From Candidatus Hydrogenedentota bacterium (GTDB lineage: Bacteria > Hydrogenedentota > Hydrogenedentia > Hydrogenedentales > JAEUWI01), in the NCBI GenBank assembly GCA_016182605.1, contig JACPGE010000069.1, forward strand, positions 145,575-209,574: a stretch of DNA of 64,000 bases, read 5' to 3'. Shown here in pieces: positions 17,023-24,519 of this stretch (its first letter is position 1; each line of letters begins with the position of its first letter). The notes under the pieces were generated by a model. The model was not told where the DNA came from. It made no database searches and saw only the letters and a list, made by a program, of their open reading frames with translations. Both the position numbers and the translations under genes were made by a program.

Positions 17023-17415
17023 GTGCAAACGGAATTTACGATCCTACGCCAGTTGCTGCAGTATGAGTTGCACGGAGCCGAAAGGCACCGTCGCTTCGTC
17101 TCCTTGGTGATGATGACGACCGATGAAGGCGTGTCCGGGCTGCGGAACTATATGAACGCCCACATTCGCGACAGCGATGTCATCGCCGATTTCGACAGCT
17201 CCATCGCCGTCTTGATGGGGGAAACGGACGGTACCGGCGCCCTCACCGCCTGTGACCGCTACAAAAACTTTTTTGAACGCGAACTCGATTTGCGCTTCGC
17301 CGTGGTCACCTATCCCTCCGATGGCGGAAAAGTCGAAAAACTCATCCAGATGGCCTACCGCCGCCTTCGCAAGGCGAAAGACGGTACCAGCGGCGAAGTC
17401 GTCTACGCCGACTAA
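17023..17415 (+). CDS. Small degenerate GGDEF-like protein
   Basis: A GTG start at 17023 follows AGGAGGT by 10 nt. The 130-residue product has no membrane or sensor segment. Its sequence runs in the order of a diguanylate cyclase domain: an opening helix and strand 'LLQYELHGAERHRRFVSLVM', then 'RDSDVIADFDSSIAVLM' where the R-x-x-D and the GGDEF strand should be, then an amphipathic helix, 'RFAVVTYPSDGGKVEKLI' and 'AYRRLRKAKDG', which mirrors the closing 'AD-ALY-AK-G' of GGDEF domains. The signature loop itself is DSSIA (residues 58-62), so it cannot be catalytic; it might bind a nucleotide or a partner. It lies between the EPS operon and the PEP-CTERM gene, behind a near-consensus sigma-54 promoter. 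Homology is my reading of pattern, not a search result. Confidence 0.6.
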   Translation: MQTEFTILRQLLQYELHGAERHRRFVSLVMMTTDEGVSGLRNYMNAHIRDSDVIADFDSSIAVLMGETDGTGALTACDRYKNFFERELDLRFAVVTYPSDGGKVEKLIQMAYRRLRKAKDGTSGEVVYAD

Positions 17416-17465
17416 TCCACACCCGCTCACCAGACAGTGCGTGTGGCGGCCAATTTCGGGGCGAT

Positions 17466-18605
17466 ATGACCAATCGTCGACGTATCCTCACGAGTGTCCT
17501 CGCAGGACTCCTGCCAGCAATCCTGCTCGCCTCCCTCATCGAAACGGGCGCGCGTCTCCTCTTGACCCTCCGCCCCGATCCCCTCTTTGAGCGGGCCGTG
17601 CAAGACCTTAGTGGTTTGCTCAGCGGATCAGGCACCTCCTTTCGCTTCATCTCCGACCCAAGGCTCGCTTACCGGCTCAAACCCGATTTTCTGCTCCAGA
17701 GCCCCGATGGCGGAATCACCACCCATAACGAGGCAGGCTTCCGAACCACCCCGTTCGACGAAAACCTGTTCCGGGACACCACCTTCCGCCTCCTGTGCAT
17801 TGGCGGCTCTACCACGTACGGCGTGGCCGTAACGGCCAATGAAACCACCTACCCCGCCCAATTAGAGGCCCTTCTCGCCCGTGTTCCCCTCCGCCCGCCC
17901 TTCAAACACGTGCGCGCCCTCAATTTGGGTGTCGGCGGCTACACCACGCAAGAAATGAAGGAAACCCTGCGTGACTGGATCGGCAAACTCAAGCCCCATG
18001 CCGTACTGATCCACTGCGGCGTCAATGATGTCGCCCCCAGACTCTTCAGCGAAATCTCCTGCGACTACAGCCACTTCCGGAAACCTCTCAAATTGCCCCG
18101 GATAACAGCCTGGCAGCGCCCCCTCCTCTGGTCGCGCGCCGCCACCTATTCCGCATACCGCCTCGGCTGGATTCAACCACTCACCCTCCAAACCCTTACC
18201 CAGAAACAACTGCCCCGGCCCGCCGCCGCCGCCGCCGCACTGGGGAAAAACGGCCCCGAATGCTTCCGGCAAAACGTGATCGACATGGTGAAGATGGCTC
18301 AGGACGCCCAAGCCAAAGTGCTCCTCATCACCGAAGCCTACCTCCTCCATCCCGACTTCGAACCCAAAGATCCCGATGCCAAAGCCCTCGAGGCCCTTTA
18401 CCAGAAAGGCCTCGATCAACACTCAGAGGCGCTCCGGGAGCTCACCGCGGAGCTGAACTGCGGCCTCGCCGATCTCGCACGCGACTTCCCCCTCGCAAGA
18501 TGGCTCTTCGTCGATCCCATCCATCTCAACAAAAATGGCAACACCGTCAAGGCCCGGCTCATTGCACACGCCCTCTTTCCCGATCATATTCCCAAAGGGA
18601 CCTGA
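17466..18605 (+). CDS. SGNH/GDSL-family hydrolase with N-terminal membrane anchor
   Basis: 379 residues. After a basic start an N-terminal hydrophobic helix (residues 8-25) anchors or exports the protein. All four SGNH blocks are present: 'CIGGSTTYGV' with the nucleophile Ser115, 'NLGVGGYTT' near 155, 'IHCGVND' near 185, and 'VDPIHLNKNG' near 350 with the catalytic Asp/His. This fold covers esterases, acetyl-hydrolases and O-acetyl transferases acting on polysaccharides. It lies 50 nt after the GGDEF-like gene without a separate promoter that I can see, so it probably belongs to the same sigma-54 transcript. Modification of the exported polysaccharide is a reasonable but unproven role. Confidence 0.8.
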   Translation: MTNRRRILTSVLAGLLPAILLASLIETGARLLLTLRPDPLFERAVQDLSGLLSGSGTSFRFISDPRLAYRLKPDFLLQSPDGGITTHNEAGFRTTPFDENLFRDTTFRLLCIGGSTTYGVAVTANETTYPAQLEALLARVPLRPPFKHVRALNLGVGGYTTQEMKETLRDWIGKLKPHAVLIHCGVNDVAPRLFSEISCDYSHFRKPLKLPRITAWQRPLLWSRAATYSAYRLGWIQPLTLQTLTQKQLPRPAAAAAALGKNGPECFRQNVIDMVKMAQDAQAKVLLITEAYLLHPDFEPKDPDAKALEALYQKGLDQHSEALRELTAELNCGLADLARDFPLARWLFVDPIHLNKNGNTVKARLIAHALFPDHIPKGT

Positions 18606-18904
18606 GCCCGGCAGCCCATCCTTTCTCTTGCAATGGAATCAATGCACTGCTATACTTCATCCTTCCTCAAGATACGGTCTTCCGTTCTATCGAAAAGCTG
18701 CAAAACTTGCCGTATACTGAGAAAATAGGTTCATTGTCTAAAGTTAATGCCAAGTCTGCCGAACTAATAAGTGGTATTTTTTGACTACATCATGCATGTG
18801 AAGAGCGTACGCAGACGCACCAAGAGCTGTTCTGAAGCGGGAAAAAATCCCCAAGCTCCGCAATTATACATGATAAAATCAATTAAGACAGATGTGGCTG
18901 CCCT

Positions 18905-18920
18905 TGGCATTGATGTTGCT
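18905..18920 (+). promoter_or_regulatory. Sigma-54 promoter of the PEP-CTERM gene
   Basis: TGGCATTGATGTTGCT has GG and GC 10 nt apart and agrees with TGGCA...TTGCT. Predicted start near 18931 leaves a leader of about 100 nt, which contains two small stems, GGTTA/TAACC (18961-18989) and GACCC/GGGTC (18991-19005). The 18606-18904 stretch upstream is AT-richer and has no gene; it carries the 10-mer TACATGATAA at 18867-18876, also found in the dyad upstream of the activator operon. Confidence 0.65.
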
Positions 18921-19032
18921 TATCGATTGAAAGCACGGCTAGGCATTTAACCAGTGTGTGGGTTAAGTTCATACGTGTTCTAGGTAACCGGACCCCAAGA
19001 GGGTCGAGGCTAAACTGTAGGAGGATGAAGAA

Positions 19033-19899
19033 ATGTCACTTAAGAGAGCACTGCAATTGACGGCTCTCGCTGTCTGCGTCGGTATCTCCACTTCGGCTGG
19101 AGCCATCACGACCGACGGCAACTGGAGCGATTGGTTCGCATGGTCTGCGGGCGGTCCCCCGGTAGGCGCCGGCAACAATGCCACCGCCGGCGGTAACAAC
19201 TGGAATGCAGGCGGGCCCGATCTTTTTGCTCCGGGCGTGGTCTATCAGTCTGTGCCCGATGGCACCTCCCCGGGTAGCGGCGGCCAGGATTATGATATCG
19301 AAGCCGTCATGTTGTTCTTCGACGACAACACCGGCCGTCTTCACTTTGGCATGGTAACGGGCTTCGATCCCGCCGGTGCCTTCGGCGCGGGTGGCCCCCA
19401 CTACGCTGGCGATGTTTTCTTCGGTCTGGGTGGCGCCCCGGCGTCTGACCTTGCCGTCACCGTAGGTACCGAAGTTACTGCCGCCAACGACTTTGGCGCC
19501 CGCTTCGGCCAGCTCTTCGGAAACGGCGGATGGTCGACCGAATCTGTCAATGTCCCGGCGCACGTGGCTGCTGCCGATCCCTACCGCGTGGATGAAGACG
19601 CGGCCGGCGCCATCGACCTGACCGTCGCGCGTGCCCTCTCCGTTAGCTGGGGCACCAACGTCAACGGTTCGACCGAACACAACTTCCTCGAAATCTCCTT
19701 CCTGCTCGATGCCCTCGAAATCGAAGCCGTCACTGGCGATAACGGCGGTATCTCGCTCCACTGGACCATGCTCTGCGGTAACGATGTCGTAAACTTCGTC
19801 AGAGAAGAACCCTTGGCTCCGCTGCCCGAACCGGCGACCATCGCCCTCTTCGGCATGGGCTTGGCCGGTGTTGCCCTGCGCAAGCGCTTCTTCGGTTAA
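19033..19899 (+). CDS. PEP-CTERM sorting-domain protein
   Basis: 288 residues with an N-terminal signal peptide (cleavage likely after 'TSAGA', about residue 24) and a canonical PEP-CTERM tail: 'LPEPATIALFGMG' followed by a hydrophobic helix and a basic end 'LRKRFFG'. The body is Gly/Ala/Asn-rich, has only one cysteine in its mature extracellular part, and resembles secreted beta-rich proteins; no enzyme motif is visible. It should be exported, held by its C-terminal helix, and processed by the exosortase encoded at 7072-7980. GGAGG lies 8 nt before the ATG, a sigma-54 promoter 113 nt upstream, and a strong terminator 22 nt downstream, so it is a single-gene unit and likely highly expressed. 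It is the only clear PEP-CTERM substrate in this window. Confidence 0.93.
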   Translation: MSLKRALQLTALAVCVGISTSAGAITTDGNWSDWFAWSAGGPPVGAGNNATAGGNNWNAGGPDLFAPGVVYQSVPDGTSPGSGGQDYDIEAVMLFFDDNTGRLHFGMVTGFDPAGAFGAGGPHYAGDVFFGLGGAPASDLAVTVGTEVTAANDFGARFGQLFGNGGWSTESVNVPAHVAAADPYRVDEDAAGAIDLTVARALSVSWGTNVNGSTEHNFLEISFLLDALEIEAVTGDNGGISLHWTMLCGNDVVNFVREEPLAPLPEPATIALFGMGLAGVALRKRFFG

Positions 19900-19921
19900 T
19901 CTATAACTCCCCGATCTTTTC

Positions 19922-19954
19922 GGGCCAGCAGCCTTCGGGCTGCTGGCCCTTTTT
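19922..19954 (+). terminator. Rho-independent terminator of the PEP-CTERM gene
   Basis: Perfect 12-bp stem GGGCCAGCAGCC / GGCTGCTGGCCC closed by a TTCG tetraloop and followed by TTTTT, 22 nt after the stop codon. Confidence 0.95.
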
Positions 19955-20042
19955 CGATCCAGCCCCCCCAAGCGCCACCCGCCTCCCCCAGTATGCACTC
20001 TCGTAACACACCCGCCCGGCACCATGAGTTTTTGTTGCATCA

Positions 20043-20068
20043 CATAAGTTTACTATGCTAAACTTATG
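20043..20068. promoter_or_regulatory. 10-bp perfect inverted repeat upstream of the YwiC-like gene
   Basis: CATAAGTTTA and TAAACTTATG (20043-20052, 20059-20068) with a 6-nt loop, 41-67 nt before the next start codon. AT-rich, without a following T-run, so an operator is more likely than a terminator. The binding protein is unknown. Confidence 0.45.
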
Positions 20069-20109
20069 GGGCTGGTGCGCCGCCTGCCCGGCTCTAAGGG
20101 TATATAACA

Positions 20110-20940
20110 TTGTCACCGAATTCGGAGTGTGTGTTTCGTTGGCGCTACGCCATTCCCCCTGAAAAAGGCGGTTGGATTTGGTGGATCGGCCCCCTCGTCA
20201 TCGGTGTGACCGCAGCCGGGGAACTCCATCCGGACTTCTTGGCCATCTTGCTTGGCGCCTTCTCCGGATTCTGCATCCGCCAGCCCCTGAGCGTGCTCGT
20301 ACGAGCATGGGCCCATAGGCGGCAAAACACCTCCGCGCGCCCATACCTGATCTGGAGCGCAATTCATAGCCTCATCATCGCCGGCGCAGGAGGCGCCTTA
20401 CTCGCACGGGGCTATATTGGAACCCTAAGCTTTGCACTCGCTGCCCTTCCCGTCTTTATATGGGATCTATGGCTGCTCGCCCGGGGGGCAGGGCGTCACC
20501 AGGCCGCCCGGGACATAGCCGCCACCGCAGTCCTGGCACTCACCGGACCGGCCGCATACTGGACCTGCGGCGGTGGAGACGCCCCAACAGCCCTGCTCAC
20601 TTGGCTGCCGCCGGCCCTTCAGTCCGCGGTCTCCGTGGTTCATATGCTGCTCCGTCTCGAACAGCGCCGATGGAGACAGCTTCCGCCACTCGCCGAAAGG
20701 CTGAAGTATGGGGCCTTGCCACTGACCATGCACATGGGGGCACTGGGTACGGCGCTCCTGCTTTTCCAGGGGCGGGCATGGTTTGCTTTGGCCGCGCTGG
20801 CCTTCGCCCTGCCCGCCGCAGAGGGGCTTTGGGCCGTCCTCGCGCCACAGACCGGCGCCACTCCGAAACAACTCGGCATGCGCCAGCTTTTCGTGAGCAC
20901 CGCCTCAATGGCGCTGATCGCCTGCGCACTGACAGCATAG
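20110..20940 (+). CDS. YwiC-like family integral membrane protein
   Basis: 276 residues with about eight predicted membrane helices. The N-terminal 'IPPEKGGWIWWIGPLVIGV' corresponds to the 'P-x-E-H/K-G-x-W' box that starts YwiC-like proteins, and the loop 'FIWDLWLLARGAGRHQAARDIAATAVLA' matches the family's central motif region. The function of the family is not established. The start is uncertain: TTG at 20110 has AAGGG 9 nt upstream, whereas GTG at 20131 has GGAG too close. A perfect inverted repeat lies just upstream, suggesting its own regulation. Confidence 0.6.
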   Translation: MSPNSECVFRWRYAIPPEKGGWIWWIGPLVIGVTAAGELHPDFLAILLGAFSGFCIRQPLSVLVRAWAHRRQNTSARPYLIWSAIHSLIIAGAGGALLARGYIGTLSFALAALPVFIWDLWLLARGAGRHQAARDIAATAVLALTGPAAYWTCGGGDAPTALLTWLPPALQSAVSVVHMLLRLEQRRWRQLPPLAERLKYGALPLTMHMGALGTALLLFQGRAWFALAALAFALPAAEGLWAVLAPQTGATPKQLGMRQLFVSTASMALIACALTA

Positions 20941-21120
20941 CGCCACTGTATGCTCCCCGCTTGAAATGGTGATGGATCGCCGTTGCGCCAACGGGTAGAA
21001 TCGAGCGGGTCACCTGAGGCCGGAAGTTGGCACAAAGCACGCCTACCCATCCAAAGCCTAAGTCCCACGCCACGCCGTTGCTCCAAGAAGTCGATCCGAA
21101 AGCCCAAAGGGGAACGTTCC

Positions 21121-22296
21121 ATGGGGTTGGATACATCGTCAACTTCGAAGCCCGTGCCGAACAAATCCGCACGCGGCATTGGGTTCCTCATTCTCTTTGG
21201 ATTGCCCTTCCTGCTCGCAGGCGCCGGGATTATCTACTTCTTCTCCGTGCGCCCCCTCCTGCAACTCTTCGCCGCGCAATCCTGGGAAACCGTGCCCTGC
21301 ACCATCTTGAGCAGCGAAATCGAAACCTCAAGCAGCGATGACGGCGCAACCTACCGCATTCGAATCAAATACACCTACACCATCGATGGCAACACCTTCG
21401 ACGGGGACGACTACAACTTCCTCGATTACGCGTCGAGTGGCCTTGCACGCAAACAGCGCGTGGTGGATCAGTACCCCCCAGGATCCAGTGCCGCCTGCCA
21501 CGTGAATCCAAACGAACCCGGACAGAGCGTCTTATCCATCGCACTTGGCCCGGGGTACTTCGTCGGGCTCTTCGGGCTCATCTTCGCCGCGGTCGGGGCT
21601 GGACTCATGTTTGCCGGCACGCGTGGCGGCAAGATGCACGAAGCCCGGCTGGCCCGCGCCAAAGCCGCTGCGGCAAAAGCCCTTCCCAGTGCCGTGGAAG
21701 ACCCCAACGGGCGCGAACTTAAAGCCGCGGGCAGCCCCGTGGGCGCCGCAATCGCCCTTTTCGTCTTCGGGGCAATCTGGAATGGCATCACCTTCACCAT
21801 CCTTTACCAGACTTGGGGAGACGGCCTCTTTCCAACCCTCTTCCTCTCCATCTTTCTCTTCATCGGCATCGCCGTGGCCCTCGGCTTTGTCTATGCCGTG
21901 CTCGCCATCTTCAATCCCCGGCCCCGCCTCTTCCTGGCGCCCGGGCAGGTGCGGCTCGCAGGCGCCGCAACGCTCGATTACGAATTCTCCGGCGCCACGC
22001 ACCGCATCCGGCGATTGCGCATCTATCTCGAAGGCAGGGAAGAAGCCCGCTACCGCCGCGGTACCGATACCGTCCGCGTCGAACACCTCTTTCTGCGCCA
22101 GGTCCTTCTCGATTCCCAGGATCAGACGATCATCGATGGCGGCCGCGCCCAACTCACCTTCCCCGAATACTCCATGCACACCTTCACCGCCGCAAACAAC
22201 AAGATTTTCTGGGTGCTCAAAATCCACGGCGAGATTGCTCGGTGGCCCGATGTGAACGAATCCTTCGAAATCGAGGTCCTGCCGCTGGGCGGGTAA
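21121..22296 (+). CDS. DUF3592-type membrane protein
   Basis: The start at 21121 follows AAAGGGGAA and gives 391 residues. Four membrane helices are visible (about 20-42, 145-167, 205-228 and 240-265). Between helices 1 and 2 is an extracytoplasmic segment 'WETVPCTILSSEIETS' and 'YRIRIKYTYTIDGNTFDGD', the pattern of DUF3592, a domain of unknown function found in many membrane proteins. The C-terminal 130 residues form a soluble domain with beta-strand alternation. No partner gene is apparent; upstream 180 nt separate it from the YwiC-like gene. Confidence 0.65.
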   Translation: MGLDTSSTSKPVPNKSARGIGFLILFGLPFLLAGAGIIYFFSVRPLLQLFAAQSWETVPCTILSSEIETSSSDDGATYRIRIKYTYTIDGNTFDGDDYNFLDYASSGLARKQRVVDQYPPGSSAACHVNPNEPGQSVLSIALGPGYFVGLFGLIFAAVGAGLMFAGTRGGKMHEARLARAKAAAAKALPSAVEDPNGRELKAAGSPVGAAIALFVFGAIWNGITFTILYQTWGDGLFPTLFLSIFLFIGIAVALGFVYAVLAIFNPRPRLFLAPGQVRLAGAATLDYEFSGATHRIRRLRIYLEGREEARYRRGTDTVRVEHLFLRQVLLDSQDQTIIDGGRAQLTFPEYSMHTFTAANNKIFWVLKIHGEIARWPDVNESFEIEVLPLGG

Positions 22297-22365
22297 GACT
22301 ACTGGAAAGTTTCCGTCGCACCGCTCTTTCAAGATCTTCCAAGCCGGCACGATGTGCGAACGCAC

Positions 22366-22854
22366 TTACTCCGGCATACTGAGAGGAGACGCGGAAACCA
22401 CAACCCCATCCTCATCCGCGTAGAGGTAGTGCCCCGGCACAAAGGTCACTCCGGCAAAGCGCACCTCCACGTTGTGATCGCCCAGATCCCGTTTCTCTGT
22501 CTTGCACGGATGCGTGCCAAGCGCTTTCACCCCCAGATCCATCCTCCCGATGGCCTCAGAGTCACGAATGCAACCGTAGATCAAGATTCCCATCCAGCCG
22601 TTCGACACGGCCTTGGCCGCAAGCAGGTCCCCCAGCATGGCGCGCCGCATGGAACCGCCGCCATCCACCACCAGCACCTTGCCCTCGCCCGGCCGGCCCA
22701 CGCACTCCCGCACCTGGCTGTTGTCTTCAAAGGCCTTTACCGTTTCAATTTCGCCATGAAAGGAGACGCGGCCGCCAAAATCGCGAAAGGGCAGCTCCCC
22801 GATCTGCAAGGTATCCGCATGCCGATCACAAAGGTCCGCTGTCTTGAAGGACAT
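22366..22854 (-). CDS. rraA: RraA-family protein (4-hydroxy-4-methyl-2-oxoglutarate aldolase / RNase E regulator fold)
   Basis: From the ATG at 22854 (GGGAG upstream) 162 residues. The family hallmarks are all present: '[19 protein letters not shown]' at the N-terminus, '[22 protein letters not shown]' with the G-x-x-R substrate site, '[18 protein letters not shown]' with the conserved Gly-x-x-Arg-Asp, and '[15 protein letters not shown]' at the end. Length (about 160) and the TCD-like opening fit the RraA subgroup in which the same fold acts as regulator of RNase E in E. coli or as a class II metal-dependent HMG/CHA aldolase. Without genes for a catabolic pathway beside it, the exact activity is open. 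Longer frames upstream run into non-coding sequence. Confidence 0.88.
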   Translation of the reverse strand: MSFKTADLCDRHADTLQIGELPFRDFGGRVSFHGEIETVKAFEDNSQVRECVGRPGEGKVLVVDGGGSMRRAMLGDLLAAKAVSNGWMGILIYGCIRDSEAIGRMDLGVKALGTHPCKTEKRDLGDHNVEVRFAGVTFVPGHYLYADEDGVVVSASPLSMPE

Positions 22855-23136
22855 GGTTTGCTCCCGGATTAGTGCCGTGTTGGGGCCATTCTGGCCGCCA
22901 GCCCTCAGTCTGCCGCCGGCCTTTTCCATCGGAATTTCCCCTATTATGCCCCCCGGATAGCCCGATTTCGACTTTTCCTCCGGCGCACGCAGGCTGTCTT
23001 TTCGGCCCGCTTCCCTGTACAATGATGCGTGCGGACTGGCAGGCGAGAGCGGAATAGAGGCCTTGCCGCAGTGTGTTTACTCTAGGTATCGTCTTCATTC
23101 TTCGTTTTATAACCCCTCTTTGGGAAAGAAGTTATC

Positions 23137-24300
23137 ATGAGCGTCACCACGCAGGACAGCGCCTTTTCCGTGGCCCGGCTCTACGAGTCCGCCACGCGCA
23201 TGTACAGCACCATCCCCTATAAGTTCTTCAAGAACGGTTACTCCTTCCCTGCATGGCACTACTACATCGAAGTCACGCGCCGCTGCAACTTGCGCTGCAA
23301 GATGTGCCAGTACATCGAATGGCTCGAAAATGTGCCCATCAAGGAACAGATGGTGGGCGAGCTGAGCACCGAGGAATGGCTGAACGTCATCGACCAGATC
23401 CCCCGCTTCAGCCTCATCACCTTCACCGGCGGTGAAGTCTTCGTGCGCAAAGACTTCATGCAGATTCTCACCCACGCCAGCAGGAAGGCCCGCACCCACT
23501 TCATCTCAAACACCACCATGCTGCCGGAAGATCGCGCGCAGGCCGTAGTCGATCTCGCACCGCGCAAGCTCGGCGGCATCGGGTTCAATTTCGCCGGCAC
23601 CTCCATCGAAGGCCCCGGCGATCGCCACGACGAAATCCGCCAGATGAAAGGAGCCTGGGAACGTTCCATGCACGGCATCCGCGAACTGCGCAACTACCGC
23701 GATGCAGCCGGCAAGACCTGCCCCCTGATACACGTCACCACCGTTCTCCAAAAAGACAATATGGATGTGCTCCATCTCATGCCCAAGCTTATCAAAGATG
23801 CGGGCGCGGATGTCCTGAATCTGGTGACCGAAACGCGCATGCACGATCTGCCCAATCTGGGCGAGGTCGATCCGGCCAGCTTCAACGATGACGAGGTGCG
23901 CTTCCCGCGGATTCCGCGCCAGGAACTCGCCGACGCCCTGAACCGCACCGCCGCCGAAGCACAACAGCACGGCATTGAGCTGCGCTTGCCCCGCATGCCC
24001 AAAGAGGATCTCCTGGACTATTACGAGACCAGCATCAACCTCAAGGACTACGAGTGCCGCAACGCGTGGAACACCCTCATCATTGGCCGCCAGGGCGATG
24101 TCTACCCGTGCTGGATCCAAAAAGCCGGCAACACCCGCGAAGCTTCGCTCAAAGAGATCTGGAACAACGCCACCATGCGGAATTTCAGGCGCACCTGCCA
24201 GCAGAAACTCTTTGCCATGTGCCCGGGCTGCTGCTTTCTCGATCACAAGAGCGAGCGCCGCTCCGATCGCGATGCCGGCTCCGCATCCACGGTCGCCTGA
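23137..24300 (+). CDS. Radical SAM protein with SPASM-like C-terminus
   Basis: 387 residues. The radical SAM cluster motif C-x3-C-x2-C is at Cys50, Cys54 and Cys57 ('RRCNLRCKMC'), and the GGE box that binds SAM is 'FTGGEVFVRKDF'. The C-terminal part has 'DYECRNAWNTLIIGRQGDVYPCW' (split here around residue 305-325) and a closing cluster 'CQQKLFAMCPGCC', which is a SPASM/twitch-type auxiliary Fe-S region. Such enzymes modify peptides or small molecules; no precursor peptide or transporter is evident nearby, so the substrate is unknown. It is divergent from rraA and separated from it by 282 nt in which I see no further gene. Start supported by GGGAAAGAAG upstream. Confidence 0.88.
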   Translation: MSVTTQDSAFSVARLYESATRMYSTIPYKFFKNGYSFPAWHYYIEVTRRCNLRCKMCQYIEWLENVPIKEQMVGELSTEEWLNVIDQIPRFSLITFTGGEVFVRKDFMQILTHASRKARTHFISNTTMLPEDRAQAVVDLAPRKLGGIGFNFAGTSIEGPGDRHDEIRQMKGAWERSMHGIRELRNYRDAAGKTCPLIHVTTVLQKDNMDVLHLMPKLIKDAGADVLNLVTETRMHDLPNLGEVDPASFNDDEVRFPRIPRQELADALNRTAAEAQQHGIELRLPRMPKEDLLDYYETSINLKDYECRNAWNTLIIGRQGDVYPCWIQKAGNTREASLKEIWNNATMRNFRRTCQQKLFAMCPGCCFLDHKSERRSDRDAGSASTVA

Positions 24301-24336
24301 GAACACGCTCCCGCCCGCTATTCCAGCGGACCGGTT

Positions 24337-24504
24337 TCAGGTCTCCGGGCGCCCGGTGGATGAACCCGTGCCACCGTGAAGCTGGCGCAACACTTCCCGG
24401 AATTCCTGCGTGTTCTTCAGGATATGGGCCCCCATATGCTCCAGCAGATCGCGGTGTGCTTGCGCGCCGCGGCCCCAGCCGAGGCTGTGCCTTCGTGTCG
24501 CCAA
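24337..24504 (-). CDS. Possible small ORF downstream of the protease gene (doubtful)
   Basis: A 55-codon frame from TTG 24504 lies 15 nt behind the protease gene stop. The predicted helix 'HRDLLEHMGAHILKNTQEF' looks protein-like, with regular amphipathic spacing. There is no Shine-Dalgarno sequence and no recognised relative. Listed because nothing else explains 24301-24519. Confidence 0.18.
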   Translation of the reverse strand: MATRRHSLGWGRGAQAHRDLLEHMGAHILKNTQEFREVLRQLHGGTGSSTGRPET

Positions 24505-24519
24505 TCGCCGTCGTGGCTG

